DNA of 64,000 nt from Tranzscheliella williamsii (taxonomy: Eukaryota; Basidiomycota; Ustilaginomycetes; Ustilaginales; Ustilaginaceae), in assembly GCA_023212725.1 (NCBI GenBank), contig JALBYF010000032.1:1-64000 (forward strand), given 5' to 3'. The position numbers and the translations under genes are program-made. This document shows, piece after piece, positions 19,096 to 29,600 of this stretch (position 1 is the stretch's first letter; every line of letters starts with the position of its first letter). Below the pieces are notes generated by a model. That model was not told where the DNA came from. It did not search any database and saw nothing but the letters and a program-made list of their open reading frames with translations.

Positions 19096-21495
19096 TCAAA
19101 GCACAAGCTCGGTCTGGAGGTCGTATTGGTCGGCAGCGCGAATCTGCTTGAGCCTCCTGGTGCGGTCTGAGTCGTCCGTGTGGATGTCGGACGATACAAG
19201 AACCGGGGATGCAGCCGACGAGGAGGCTACGGAGACAGGACTGCTAGCTTTGGCCTTCCCCTTGGCCTTCCCGCTGGCCTTGCTTGCCGCCGGCTTGCGC
19301 TGGCTGGTTCTTCTGTGCGACGTTGCTTCACCGACGGCATCAGCCGCCCTGGCTTTGCTCTGCGCCTGACGAGGCTGACTGGACGCCGACACCGGTGAAG
19401 CCTTCGCTTTGTCTCTCTCTTTGAGGACCGTTTTCGCACCGCCAGTACTCCTCGCTCGTGGGGGCAAAAAGGAGAGCAAGTCGCTCGTTTTGAATTTCTT
19501 GCTCGACTTGTGTGCGTTGCCACTGTAGCTAGATATAGGCGACGATGACTGGTGCAGTCGCTTCAAAGCTTCCTGCTCCTGCTTTTCCGACTTCTTCAAC
19601 GGCACCGTGGCAAGCACGGCTGTCGGCGACTTGGGTCTCGCCTGCCTACCGGATCTGCGTCTCGCGGATTTGGATCCAGACTCCGGAGAGTGGTGACGCA
19701 GGGTAGACTGCTCTACATGGGCGGTAGAGGACTGGCCGAGTGGTTTCGAGCGTGATCGCGTCATACGAAGGTCTGGTACCACCTTTCCCTGCTCGGCATG
19801 CGGATGAGACGACGGTAGCCCCATAGAGTTTTGCTGTTCGTCCGGAGCGTCCAGAAAGTGCGCCGGTGACAACACTGTAGATGAGGCCTCGAGCTGCGCG
19901 CTGGAATCGGCGATAAGAGCCTTAGGCAAAGAGTCTGACGAGGACGACGACATGGCATCAAATACACGCTCGTCGATTCGAGGATCCTCACTAGCACCGA
20001 AAGCACCGAAGGTGCTTGAAGTATGTTCAAGGTCTTTTTGTGTATCATTAGAAGCCAGAGCTTCAGCATTGTGCCTAGCGGTCAGATTACGAGCCCTAAC
20101 TCTTTGTTCGGCGTCCAAGAAGCCAAAGTCGTCGCCATCGAGGTGGGCAGTAAGACCAGAGAAGCTCACATCTGGTGCTTGTACGCAAAGCTCTTCATTA
20201 AGTGCCGGGAAGCTGTCAAGACTATGATCGGCTCTGTCGCCATGAGCAGCTACATCATGTCCAGCTGCCTTCCAGGCTTTCACTTTGGTTACGCCTTCGT
20301 CTTGATAATCCTGAAGCGCTTGAAAGGCTGGCGCTGTCCAAGCACCAGCGTTTCTTCCCGCTCCTGGGGAATCGTCACCGTAAGGCTGTTGCCCGCTCGT
20401 CGGAAAAAGATTTCTCGAAATCGGATTCGAGTCTTGCCGCGACACACCTTGAGACGGGGAACCAGACCGACTTGTTTTTGACCAATTTATCCTGTGCACC
20501 GTGTCAAGTCCAGAGCGATGGGATTGGACTTTGTCGGAGAGCAAGTTACTTCGTTGCGCGATACCTGCTTGAATGTGCGGAGCGGGAGATGGCAAAGCGC
20601 TAGACTTGACTCCTGCCCGCCGAGCACTCTGCGGACGCAGTCCAGAGGCGAGTGGTGGTACGTTCTCTTTATCGGAAGACGGGCGAGAAGACGCTGGAGA
20701 TGGTGATGCTGACAGCTTTCTATGATGAGTATCGTGCGCTGGTGTTTTCTGAGCGTGAGAAGGCTGCACTGCGGTGACGTCAACATATTCAATATCGTCG
20801 CTGTCTGGCGCTCTGCGTTGGCTTGGTAAGAGCGTTGCCGATGAGAACGCTCGGGTGGGATCTGGCGCGTTGGATGAGGCGACATTCCGAGCTGTCTTAT
20901 CCTTTAGCTGACGTTCCTGTATCTCGGCTGCTTTCGCTGCATTGGCAATCTGTTCAGAAAGTGACGGACCAGGGCCACGCGATGCAGAGCCTGGTTTGCT
21001 GCGCGCTGAGCCATGAGCCGATAGTTGACGGAGCTTGATGTCAGCAAGCTGTACGTGCGACGAGATGTCCGTCGGCGCCGCCAATGAACGTTTGACGGTT
21101 CGGTCGACAGTTTTGGTCACCTCGGACGAAGACTTTGCCATAGGCTCCTTCGGCCTGCTAGACGCAAGCCCTCTTGTGCGTCGGGTGGCGCGATACAGAG
21201 ATGAAGACGGAGCAGGGTTTCGAGAAGGATTGTCGCGCGCACCTGCGAGTTCTGGGCCTTGTCCACTCGAAGCATTTGGCGTGTCAGAGCCAAGTGCATC
21301 ATTACGATCCGTTAGAGGGTTACGTGCGGACCGCCTTTGATTGCTGCGAGTGGTGTCTTGGTTTCTCTTCTGCGTCAAGTTGCCGACTACAGAGGTATTC
21401 TCGTCAGACTGAGCAAGATGGAGGCTCGATGACGAGGGTTTGACAGCTCGATTTGAGCGCGTCGCGCGTTTTGGAACACGCGTTGAGGTGGGCAT
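19096..21495 (-). CDS. Disordered Ser/Arg-rich protein with a KEN box, function unknown
   Basis: An uninterrupted 799-residue protein with no recognised catalytic domain. Composition is dominated by Ser, Ala, Arg, Pro and Lys, so most of it should be unstructured and, with many basic clusters, nuclear. A KEN box occurs in SSDKENVPP near residue 275, the context usually recognised by the anaphase-promoting complex. A short hydrophobic block, FKTSDLLSFLPPRARS, lies between basic stretches at about 670-690, and the last 25 residues (RRLKQIRAADQYDLQTELVL) look helical and ordered. These two segments are the likeliest interaction motifs. AT-hook-like or SLiM-rich cell-cycle proteins such as securin- or shugoshin-like factors are possible, but I see no diagnostic similarity. 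Confidence 0.8.
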   Translation of the reverse strand: MPTSTRVPKRATRSNRAVKPSSSSLHLAQSDENTSVVGNLTQKRNQDTTRSNQRRSARNPLTDRNDALGSDTPNASSGQGPELAGARDNPSRNPAPSSSLYRATRRTRGLASSRPKEPMAKSSSEVTKTVDRTVKRSLAAPTDISSHVQLADIKLRQLSAHGSARSKPGSASRGPGPSLSEQIANAAKAAEIQERQLKDKTARNVASSNAPDPTRAFSSATLLPSQRRAPDSDDIEYVDVTAVQPSHAQKTPAHDTHHRKLSASPSPASSRPSSDKENVPPLASGLRPQSARRAGVKSSALPSPAPHIQAGIAQRSNLLSDKVQSHRSGLDTVHRINWSKTSRSGSPSQGVSRQDSNPISRNLFPTSGQQPYGDDSPGAGRNAGAWTAPAFQALQDYQDEGVTKVKAWKAAGHDVAAHGDRADHSLDSFPALNEELCVQAPDVSFSGLTAHLDGDDFGFLDAEQRVRARNLTARHNAEALASNDTQKDLEHTSSTFGAFGASEDPRIDERVFDAMSSSSSDSLPKALIADSSAQLEASSTVLSPAHFLDAPDEQQNSMGLPSSHPHAEQGKVVPDLRMTRSRSKPLGQSSTAHVEQSTLRHHSPESGSKSARRRSGRQARPKSPTAVLATVPLKKSEKQEQEALKRLHQSSSPISSYSGNAHKSSKKFKTSDLLSFLPPRARSTGGAKTVLKERDKAKASPVSASSQPRQAQSKARAADAVGEATSHRRTSQRKPAASKASGKAKGKAKASSPVSVASSSAASPVLVSSDIHTDDSDRTRRLKQIRAADQYDLQTELVL

Positions 21496-22708
21496 GGCAG
21501 TGAAAGAAAGTACTTGCCCTGCATCCCTATGCCATGCAAGCTGGCACTGTGGCGGACAATCTCAGTAGGATGGACAGAGAAGAAGTGTGATGGTGGTAGC
21601 GTGAGAAAGCGAGGAGGAACGGGCCTTGGGGAGGACCTGTCGATGGGTTGGAAATCACATGGATCTTTAATTTGTGCCCCGGATAACTCTATTAGACAGC
21701 ACCTATTTTGACACGTCCGTATAGCGTGATAACTGTTACCAGTGGCCTCTGCCCGATACACATATATGCCCTGGCTGATGCAACTGACTGCCAACTGGCT
21801 TGCATACGACAGGATAAGACAGCACAATGTCTGGACGCCCAGAGTCCAGCGTACAGCAACGTTAAGTTTGAGATACATGTCTATTCTTGAGCGCTGTGAA
21901 GCTCAGAAATAGCACGACGAGCATCCGAATGGTCAAAAGACGGCAGAAAAGAAGCAGGCAGCCGGCTGTTTCAACACTGTATGGCTCAGATCGAAACGCC
22001 GACGTGCAGCCACTTGTCGCAGCTGTCTATTGTCAGGAATCCACCTACCAGAGTATAACCAATACCGGAGTCCGCCCTAGCGCAGAGGGCGAGAATAATC
22101 GTGATGGCGACAGGCGCTTGCAGTGTTATACGATAGGAGGAAGGGATGAGCTGCAAGATCCCGGAATCAGTCTGTGTTGTGCCATTATATGAATGACGCC
22201 CGGAATGATGCGTGTCAGCACACGGCACGACAGGCTACGGTCCTGGTCGTTCGAATGAAGCGAACGAGCGAATGAAGTGGACGAGGCGAAGCGCCATGTT
22301 CCTGTTCTTTGACTCACCTTATTCCCACCTAGGCAAAGCTTCATGCTTTCTCCCAGTAGCGCATCCTCGTCCCGCCTTCGCAATGGCTGGCCCTCTGCCT
22401 TGACATAGTGGCATGTCTTCTTCACACGATCGTAGCGAAGGTATACCGGTTAGCCAGAGGGTCTAGGCAGATACCCTGCATGCCATCCATTTCGATATCC
22501 CTGCACTGCAGGCATAGACAGATGGCTGGATGTGGCTAAATGAGGCGCGGACCGATGGCAATCGAGATTGGGTCCAGATAACTTACTGTGCAGTGGCAGT
22601 TCCATCTTTGCCACTTGAACTCTTTCCTCTCTTATCTCGTCCAAACCTTTGCCCCCATCGTGCCGACACTAGAAAGTACGCACACTATCACGGTGCCACT
22701 AGCTGTCA
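21496..22708. promoter_or_regulatory. Divergent upstream region, KEN-box gene and DUF6533 gene
   Basis: 1.2 kb between two divergent start codons. No gene or known element is supported. Confidence 0.4.
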
Positions 22709-24810
22709 ATGGGTGTTCCAGACTATTTGCAGCATACCGACTGGCTGGTTCACCTTTGCAACTCCACTAACCCATCTTCTTGGCCGGGATGGGATGATAC
22801 CGACCTCGCGCAAGCCGGCGTGGTGCCATCTTTGGTCTGGTTCCAAAGTGCCCAAGTGAGCATACACCGATGAGGCTTTTGTCTGCGTTCCTGGTCTAAC
22901 TTGCCTTGCTCTCCAGTTTCTCTCCAGTAACATTGCCATCATTGCCACCACACTCTACACATGGGAATATCTGTTGTAAGTTGCGTTCCGCTCGCAACAC
23001 ATCACAACGTCTTGTCGTCAAGGCGACGCCTCCCTTCGATGTCGGCTGAGCTTTCCTCCATCTTCGTCCCTTGTCCCACAGGACTCTGCCGTCGGAGATC
23101 CAGATGTATATCTCCATCCCATGGACGGCTCCTCAGTTACTATTATTTGCCGCTGTCCGGTACTCCACCGTCGCTGCATTGGTCGTCTCACTATACTCAA
23201 TCTGGCATGATCCCAGGAAAGGGTGTGCCAGATACCCGGAGGCAGCCACCCTGGTAGTCCAATCGGCCGTCTCGTCTGTGCTGGCATGGCGAGCCATCGC
23301 AATTTGGGAGAAGGACGCGCGAATCGTTGTCTTCGTGTTGCTGTTGCTAGTCACTCTGATGGTTTTCTCAGCTTTGCTTACCCTTAGCTTGAAAGAGAAG
23401 TTAATGCCCAACGGCAGCTGCATACTCATCCAAAGCGACAACTACGACTTCTTTGCCATGCCCTGGTTTTACGCTGGGTCGGTGGCTTATGATGCTATCC
23501 TGATCATTCTGAGTACATACAGGTTGTGGAAGCACCACGACGACGTCGCGCCTTTCACGACCAGGAACGATGGTCATCCAAACAAATCCACGCCCACCTG
23601 GGGTGAATGGATCCGTTCACAGTGGAACAGCCGTACGCCTTTGCTCTTCCGCCTAACGTCCAACGGGATACTTTATCTTGCAGTCTCGACCATTTTCAAT
23701 TTTGGCTGCTTTGTTGTAGGACACTGGAACGAAGACTACGCAAGGTCATTACTGGTGTTGTATGCGGCTGTCATGTGCGTTGTTTGCCAGCACATACTAC
23801 TCTTGGAGATCCGCACCATATGGTCGTACCATCCCGCCGTGCCGGACATGCCTTTGGCTGACGCCAGCGATAACACAGACGATCTCATCGAGCAAATCGT
23901 CAGGGTCAATCGACGCTCCCACGCTGACCCAAGAAAATCTGCAGCGACGCCTGAGGGAGACGTGGCCGCCCAACTAGCATCGACAGTAGACCTCGTCCTC
24001 ACACCTACCTCCGACCGCTGCGTATTCACACCGGGACAGCAATCGAGAGCAGTCAACGAAAGCCTGCACAACACGACCTCAAGGTCCCGTCCGCCGAAAT
24101 CGTTGACCTCTGGCGAACCAGACTTTGGGACCACTCTCGCCGAAAATAAGGCAGCTGGCACGGTACAACAAATACATGACTTCCAACCAAGCATGCCAGT
24201 ACGGACTACCAACGACTTACACCTGCGACCGGGCATTTCGATGTCAGATTTAAGTACTGCGTCCTCTGGCGCCGCGCTGCCGGAGGGACGAGCTGCATCG
24301 ATAGACGTAAGCCGCAAGACATCAGAACCTCGTGCTTCTTTGACGTTGAACACTTTCAAACAGAAGTTGGGGTTCGGCGAAGTTCCTCGAACTCCAAAGG
24401 TACTCACTTCCATCGCGAAGCGATCAAGCGAGATCAGACTGTTGGGGTCCGTGGCGAGTCCACGGCTCCCCACCCAAGCTACGCCGGCCATGTGTCGGAA
24501 AGATGTATCAGGCTCTCATCCGTTGGAAGAGGCTCACGCTCGAGCACTTATCTGCAGCGACTGCCAGCGTCCTTTAGATCCTAACGATGCAGGTCGAATA
24601 TGCTGGTGTATGTCCCCAACCTCGAGAAGATCAAGTGGGCTCGAGGCAGCTGGCATACTTATCAGCATGACGGACGAAGGTAAACTAAAAGCTCTCGCCC
24701 TCGCTGGGATGGAAGAGAATCCTCCAGATCGGATCTATGAGCCATCGTATCGACCCGTCGGACAGCATGTAAAAGCCACGCAGTGGCTCATGCATCCCCC
24801 CCTCATGTAA
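22709..24810 (+). CDS. DUF6533-type basidiomycete multi-pass membrane protein
   Basis: Three exons, 22709-22855, 22917-22975 and 23082-24810. Introns of 61 and 106 bp have GTGAGC...CTCCAG and GTAAGT...CCACAG ends, the first with a perfect CTAAC branch site. The join gives 644 residues. The spliced product places TLYTWEYLLTLPSEIQMY next to the first hydrophobic segment, which is the DUF6533 signature (Y/W-E/D-Y-LLT-x-x-x-E-I/V). Six to seven membrane helices cover about residues 50-310, an arrangement some authors liken to receptors. A soluble tail of more than 300 residues follows, rich in Ser, Thr and Pro, with a cysteine cluster near its end (ICSDCQRPLD, then RICWCM) that could bind metal. 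No activity is known for the family. The start was chosen as the first ATG giving a continuous frame into exon 2. Confidence 0.85.
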
Positions 24811-25006
24811 CGCTTTACTTGTGACTGCAGACTTCTGCCGATGAAGCTCGGGATGAAGCCAACCCGGTGAACAGTGGAAGGCTATCAAACCCTACGAAAC
24901 AAGCGAAAACCCATGTTAAGCTACCGTTCACACCGCTGAACGCGACGCGTTTAGGCTGCAGGTTATCGCGCAGATTGCCAGCCCAAAAAAAAAAAAAAAA
25001 CCCCCA

Positions 25007-25013
25007 GAAAAAG
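25007..25013 (-). terminator. RNA polymerase III T-run terminator of the tRNA gene
   Basis: Read on the minus strand, TTCTTTTT lies within about 13 bases after the tRNA 3' end, and a longer run of 16 T (24985-25000) follows as a backup stop. Both suit Pol III termination. Confidence 0.7.
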
Positions 25014-25019
25014 AATGGT

Positions 25020-25101
25020 TCCCGGCCGGGGAATCGAACCCCGATCTGAGCAGGTCTGCCGACTTGAAAGTGCCCTATACTAACCGTTGTACTAACTGGG
25101 A
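25020..25101 (-). tRNA. tRNA-Glu(UUC) with an 11-nt intron
   Basis: The minus strand folds as a cloverleaf. Acceptor arms are TCCCAGT and GCCGGGA (one A-C mismatch, one G-T pair), with D stem GTAC/GTAT, anticodon stem GGGCA/TGCTC, a variable loop of 4, and T arm CGGGG-TTCGATT-CCCCG. The anticodon stem only pairs if 11 bases (25054-25064) right after position 37 are removed, the canonical tRNA intron site. The loop then reads C-U-UUC-A-C, a UUC anticodon at 25066-25068 for Glu. A TTTTT run follows about 10 bases downstream on the minus strand. Confidence 0.88.
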
Positions 25102-26670
25102 GGTTTAACTGCGGTAATGAGCTGGAATAGTAATTATAAGTGCTGAATTTGATATGGCTAGAGATCGAGTATGCGAGCTTTTGCGCAGAACGGCCGGCCT
25201 GTCTCATCTTCGTGCCTGTCGTTTTCAGCTGGCTGCAAGAGCGCGAGATGAGCGGTGGAAAGGCTGATTGTTAGTCGTATCGTTCAGGCCGCGATGGAGC
25301 GCTTTGAGAATGGTCCTGCCGCTTCGTGTTACTCTTTGCCACGCCTCTTTCAACAAATTTCGCATCGTAGCTTGCTCTACCGCCAACTTACGTATATACA
25401 TGCAAAGAAGCTCAAGGTTGCGTGGGATCTGGTGGTTATAGCGCCGGCCAGTTGGCGTAGTGATCCCGACAACTGCAATCCCTCCGCTCTATCCAATTAA
25501 GCATCAGAAGCCTAAGCAAGCTGGTCTGGTGCACCACTCTTCATCCAAAAATCGGATCTCGATCGATTTTTGTCGCGCAGTTCCTTCATCCGTCGGCTGC
25601 TCCTTACGTTTTTGTTATATAGACTCGACGCACCCGCGTGCGCCTTATAGCATAAACAAGGACGTTATTAGCAGCGGCGGTAGAGTATTAATTACTTGTA
25701 TATAATTATATTTCTGATGTTGGGAAGGTCCAGATCGAGTTAGTAGCTGAAATTTTACAATTAAGCATTTCGATTGAATATAACTATTTCGACATTTTCG
25801 ATGATGATGATGATGTCGGGTTGATCATTTATATACAGTCTGTAAGTGGTCACGGCTTGCATGGCTTGATTACGTATTACGGACGATGCTCATTCCAATA
25901 TCAGTGATATAATGTGTTGCAGATGGCTTGTAGTATCTATTTAGATCTTTGTGGAATGCCTTATGATCCAGGTTCAACGGCAATTTGGCCGTCTATAGCA
26001 ATCCCTCCGTTGGCGCTTGTACGGGGCGTGTACAGGGCGTATACAATTCGTATTTCATTCTGTTCTCCGCTGTGTCGAAGATTTTTCTGTTCTGCAGAGG
26101 TCTGAAGCTCCCGACGCTCCTCATCGCGTTGCAAGTCGGCCTCGCCTGAGCAGCTAGCTCATGGCTCTGGACGCTGCCGTCCTCCTCCTCTACATTCCAC
26201 CATCGTCGACGACCTCAACTCATCCTTTTGTTTCGAGGTCATCTTCTTCTCTCCTCCCCCATCTCCTTTCGCTTCGAACGGAGTTTGTCTGGTAGGAGTT
26301 TTCCCTTCTTCACCTTTCTGCTGCGCCAGAGAGGATACAGGAAGACCATACTAGTAAAGGTCCACTATCGTTCAGATCTTGGTCTTTGCTCGACTACGCA
26401 TCCCGACTCGACCGTTCCATCCTTTTCGGCTGTTCGCTCTCGGTGCAGAAGTACTTGTTGGGCACGTTGCACCAAAGGTTATTGCAAGATCTTTAGGTAG
26501 TTTCTGTGATACTGAGCGCGATCTCGCCAGTCAAGTACACGGCGCTTTTTTTCGCTCTTCGTCGAACCTATACGTTCGCTCTACCGAATAACGACGCCAC
26601 GCCTCACTTTACGATTCCGTTCGTATAGCGGCTACCCCGCTGCTTTGAACATCGACATCCCTCTCTGCCC

Positions 26671-29600
26671 ATGTCGAGTGAATCTAGTCCAGCGGGCAAC
26701 ACATTGAACGCCGCCTCCGCTGGTGCCAACGGTGATGCCACTGCTTCCAATTCCCGTCGCCAGTCTGCAGTAAGCCTCCCCAAGGGAGCTGCGAACACGC
26801 GACCTGGTGCCGCCATCAACTTCGGCTCTGTTCACGACCAAAACGCTATGCTTTCTTCTTCACCTGCCGCCCAGCCCAGTGCAGGTCAGCATCTCCATGG
26901 AGAAAAGCCTACCGTATTTGGCTCGGTTACAGCTCAAGACTCTCAATCAAAAAAGACCACCATCGGATTTGCTGGTGGCAAACCCGAAAACGGCGCATCT
27001 GTAGGCAACGGAACTGTCCCCAGATCCATGGACTTCCAGAAACTTTTCCAAGGTTCAGGGACGCCGGCACCCTCTACTGTCACAACCGCTGACTCATCCA
27101 GTTCGCCTTCGCAATCAAGCGCTGTTTCTGCGTCAATGACTCCTTCCACACCACAGAGTGCCACTGGCAACCAGATGCCTCGCCACCCTCCGTCCAATCT
27201 TAGGCCATCTGCCGGCTCCGCCCATCATCCCGGTGCTCGTCCTTTCGAGCCGCAAAGATCCCCCTCGGCTCATCAAGGCCAAGGCGCTAGGATTGCATCC
27301 CAGGGTCCTCCTCACCAGCCCTTCCACACTCACCCCCAGGGTGGACCCCAGCAGCCTCGATCTCCGCATATGGCCAACGCGGTTCCCATGCAGCCCATGC
27401 AGCCCATGGGTGGACCGTGGCAGCATCAGCAGCCTATGGCGTATCCACCGCCTCAGTATGGCTACCATCCCGGCTATGGCTATCAGCCTGTCCCTCAACA
27501 CTGGGGCCAGCAGCAGCCAGGTTATGACATGCCTGGCACACCTCGATCGCCGCGACATGCTAGCATTGGCTCTTCACCGATGGGGCCCAATGGCTTGCCC
27601 GGTACGCCTTCCGTCGCCCCCTCCACTCCTTTAGCTAACCGAGGCGCCAACGTTCCACCGTCGCCCTCCTCTGCTCATAGTAATGTCGTCACCTCTCCGC
27701 CTCACCAGCCGCTCGGTCTCGGCCAGGCCGGTGCTGGTCGCCCGTCGAACTTCAGCCCTGCAGCAAGCTTCGCTCATCATTCGCCTTCGCACTCTTTCAG
27801 CAACCCGATGAGTCCGGCTGCGCGACAGTTTGAGCCTCAGCAAAAGCGCCAAAGCAGCGCGATTCGAATTGTCAACCCCGAAACTCAGGCTGCTGTGGAT
27901 ATTCAGAGTATACAACGAACACCATCCTCCAGCTCTAAAGTTGCTGCTCCCAGTCCCCCTGTCAGCTCGCCGAGCTTGACCAAGGCTGCTCCTGCTATCG
28001 TACAGCCCGCTGAGCGCAAACCTGTCCGCATCGAGACGCCGGAGGACTTCATGAAGCGAGTACACGCTGCAAAGGAAGAGGGCGTCAAGAAGAAGGCGGG
28101 TCAAGAAACTAGCACTAAAGAGGCTGCTGATGCCGAGAAGAAGCTGCAGGAAGATAAGGCAGCTAAGGAGCAGGAAGCCCTTGATGCTAAGAAGAAAGCC
28201 GCTGAGGAAGACGCTAACCGAAAGGCCAAGGATGAGCAAGAGGCTGCCGAGAAAGCCAACCGCGAGGCTGAGGAGAAGGCCGTTGCCGAGCGCAAGGCTG
28301 CTGACGAGCTCCTTGCTAGAGAAGAAGCCGAGCGAAAAGAGCTAGCCGAGAAAGCTAAGGCTGAAGCGGAAGAGAAGGAGCAAGAGGCTCAGCGGGCCCA
28401 GAAGGTTCAGCAGGAGAAGGCAAAGGCAGACGCTGAGGCTGAGGCTGCTGAGAAGCAGTCCGAGGCTGTCGAGAAACAGTCCCAGGTCGTTGAGAAGCAG
28501 CCCGAGACTGTTGCAGAGCAGTCCGAGGTCGTGGATGAACTGCAAGCCTCTACCGAGAATGTGGAACACAGTAGGCCTAAGCCTGGACCCATTAATATTG
28601 AGAAGGCTTCTCAGCCTCTCGATGGGGAAGACAACGATCCTTCAGGTATGCGCAGCTCTGTCGCAGATGTTGAGCGTATGGCTCGAGAAGCTTCTTCGGT
28701 CCCTCCTACCCCTTCAGAACTGCTGGCTCCTAAGACTCCAGTTCTTCCACCGACCCCTCGAACTCCCGGAACCCCAGGATTTGCCGGCCTGCCTGCTAAG
28801 CCTTTGAGCAGTATCCCTGCCTCGAACGGCATGAAGCTGGACGGCGAAACTCTTGAAAAGAAAAAGGTTGCAGTGTCAGGCTCTGCTGACCCGGCGTCCG
28901 CTCAGCAGACACCTGCCAGCGAAGAAGCCTCGTCTTCCGCGGCTTCAGCTTCGCTTACTTCCGCTAAATTCATCGACAACTTTAGCAAGGTTCAATATCC
29001 CAGCAACATCTCTTCTCCTAAGGCTGAGCTAAACGAGATGGCTGAGCCAGGGAAATTCAGATACGATCGAGATTTCTTGATGCAGTTCATGGGCGTTTAC
29101 ACTGAGAAGCCTATCGACCTTCCTCCGCTCGCCTCTATCGGTATGGAGAGCGGCGGAACGGGTGCTTCCTCCCGACTTAACCGACGGGCCTCCGGTATGG
29201 GCCCTCCCCCGCCACCTGGCCGAGCCCAGGGTCTCGGCATAAGCGGTTCTTCCAGCTTCGGCGGAAAGGGAGGCATTGGTTCCTTCGCCCATCCACCTAA
29301 GACTAGTGAAGAGCGTTTTGCTGCTGCATCTGGCCCGCGAAGTTCCGCTATGGGGGCGTTTGGCCCCATGGGATCTTTCCAAGCCGGTGCACGATCCCAG
29401 CCGCTTTCCAGAAATGGTAGTGGCAGCACCGCCCTGCCCTCGCGAGAAATGATGGGCACTGGTGTCCCCAGCGGCGGAGCAAGGACAAAGAGCAACCGGG
29501 GCCGACAACGCGATCCTAATTCGAGCCGCGGACCGCAGTATAATGCTCCGGACAAGGGCGGTCCTACAATTCCTATGGACCAGGTGGCACCTCTTGCTAA

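Larger units (their letters stand above)
24811..26670. other. Region with tRNA-Glu, AT-rich patch and eIF4G leader
   Basis: 1.86 kb. It holds the tRNA gene, a homopolymer A16C5 at 24985-25005, an AT-rich patch at about 25600-26080 that differs from the flanks (with GATGAT repeats near 25800), and a pyrimidine-rich stretch at about 26150-26660 that probably belongs to the eIF4G promoter and leader. No other gene is supported. Confidence 0.45.

Noticed and set aside
25440..25505. tRNA-like sequence on the minus strand (TTAATTGGATAGAGC D-arm)
   Set aside because: The D-arm is good but no T arm with a TTCRA loop and no pairing acceptor stem are present, so it is at most a remnant.
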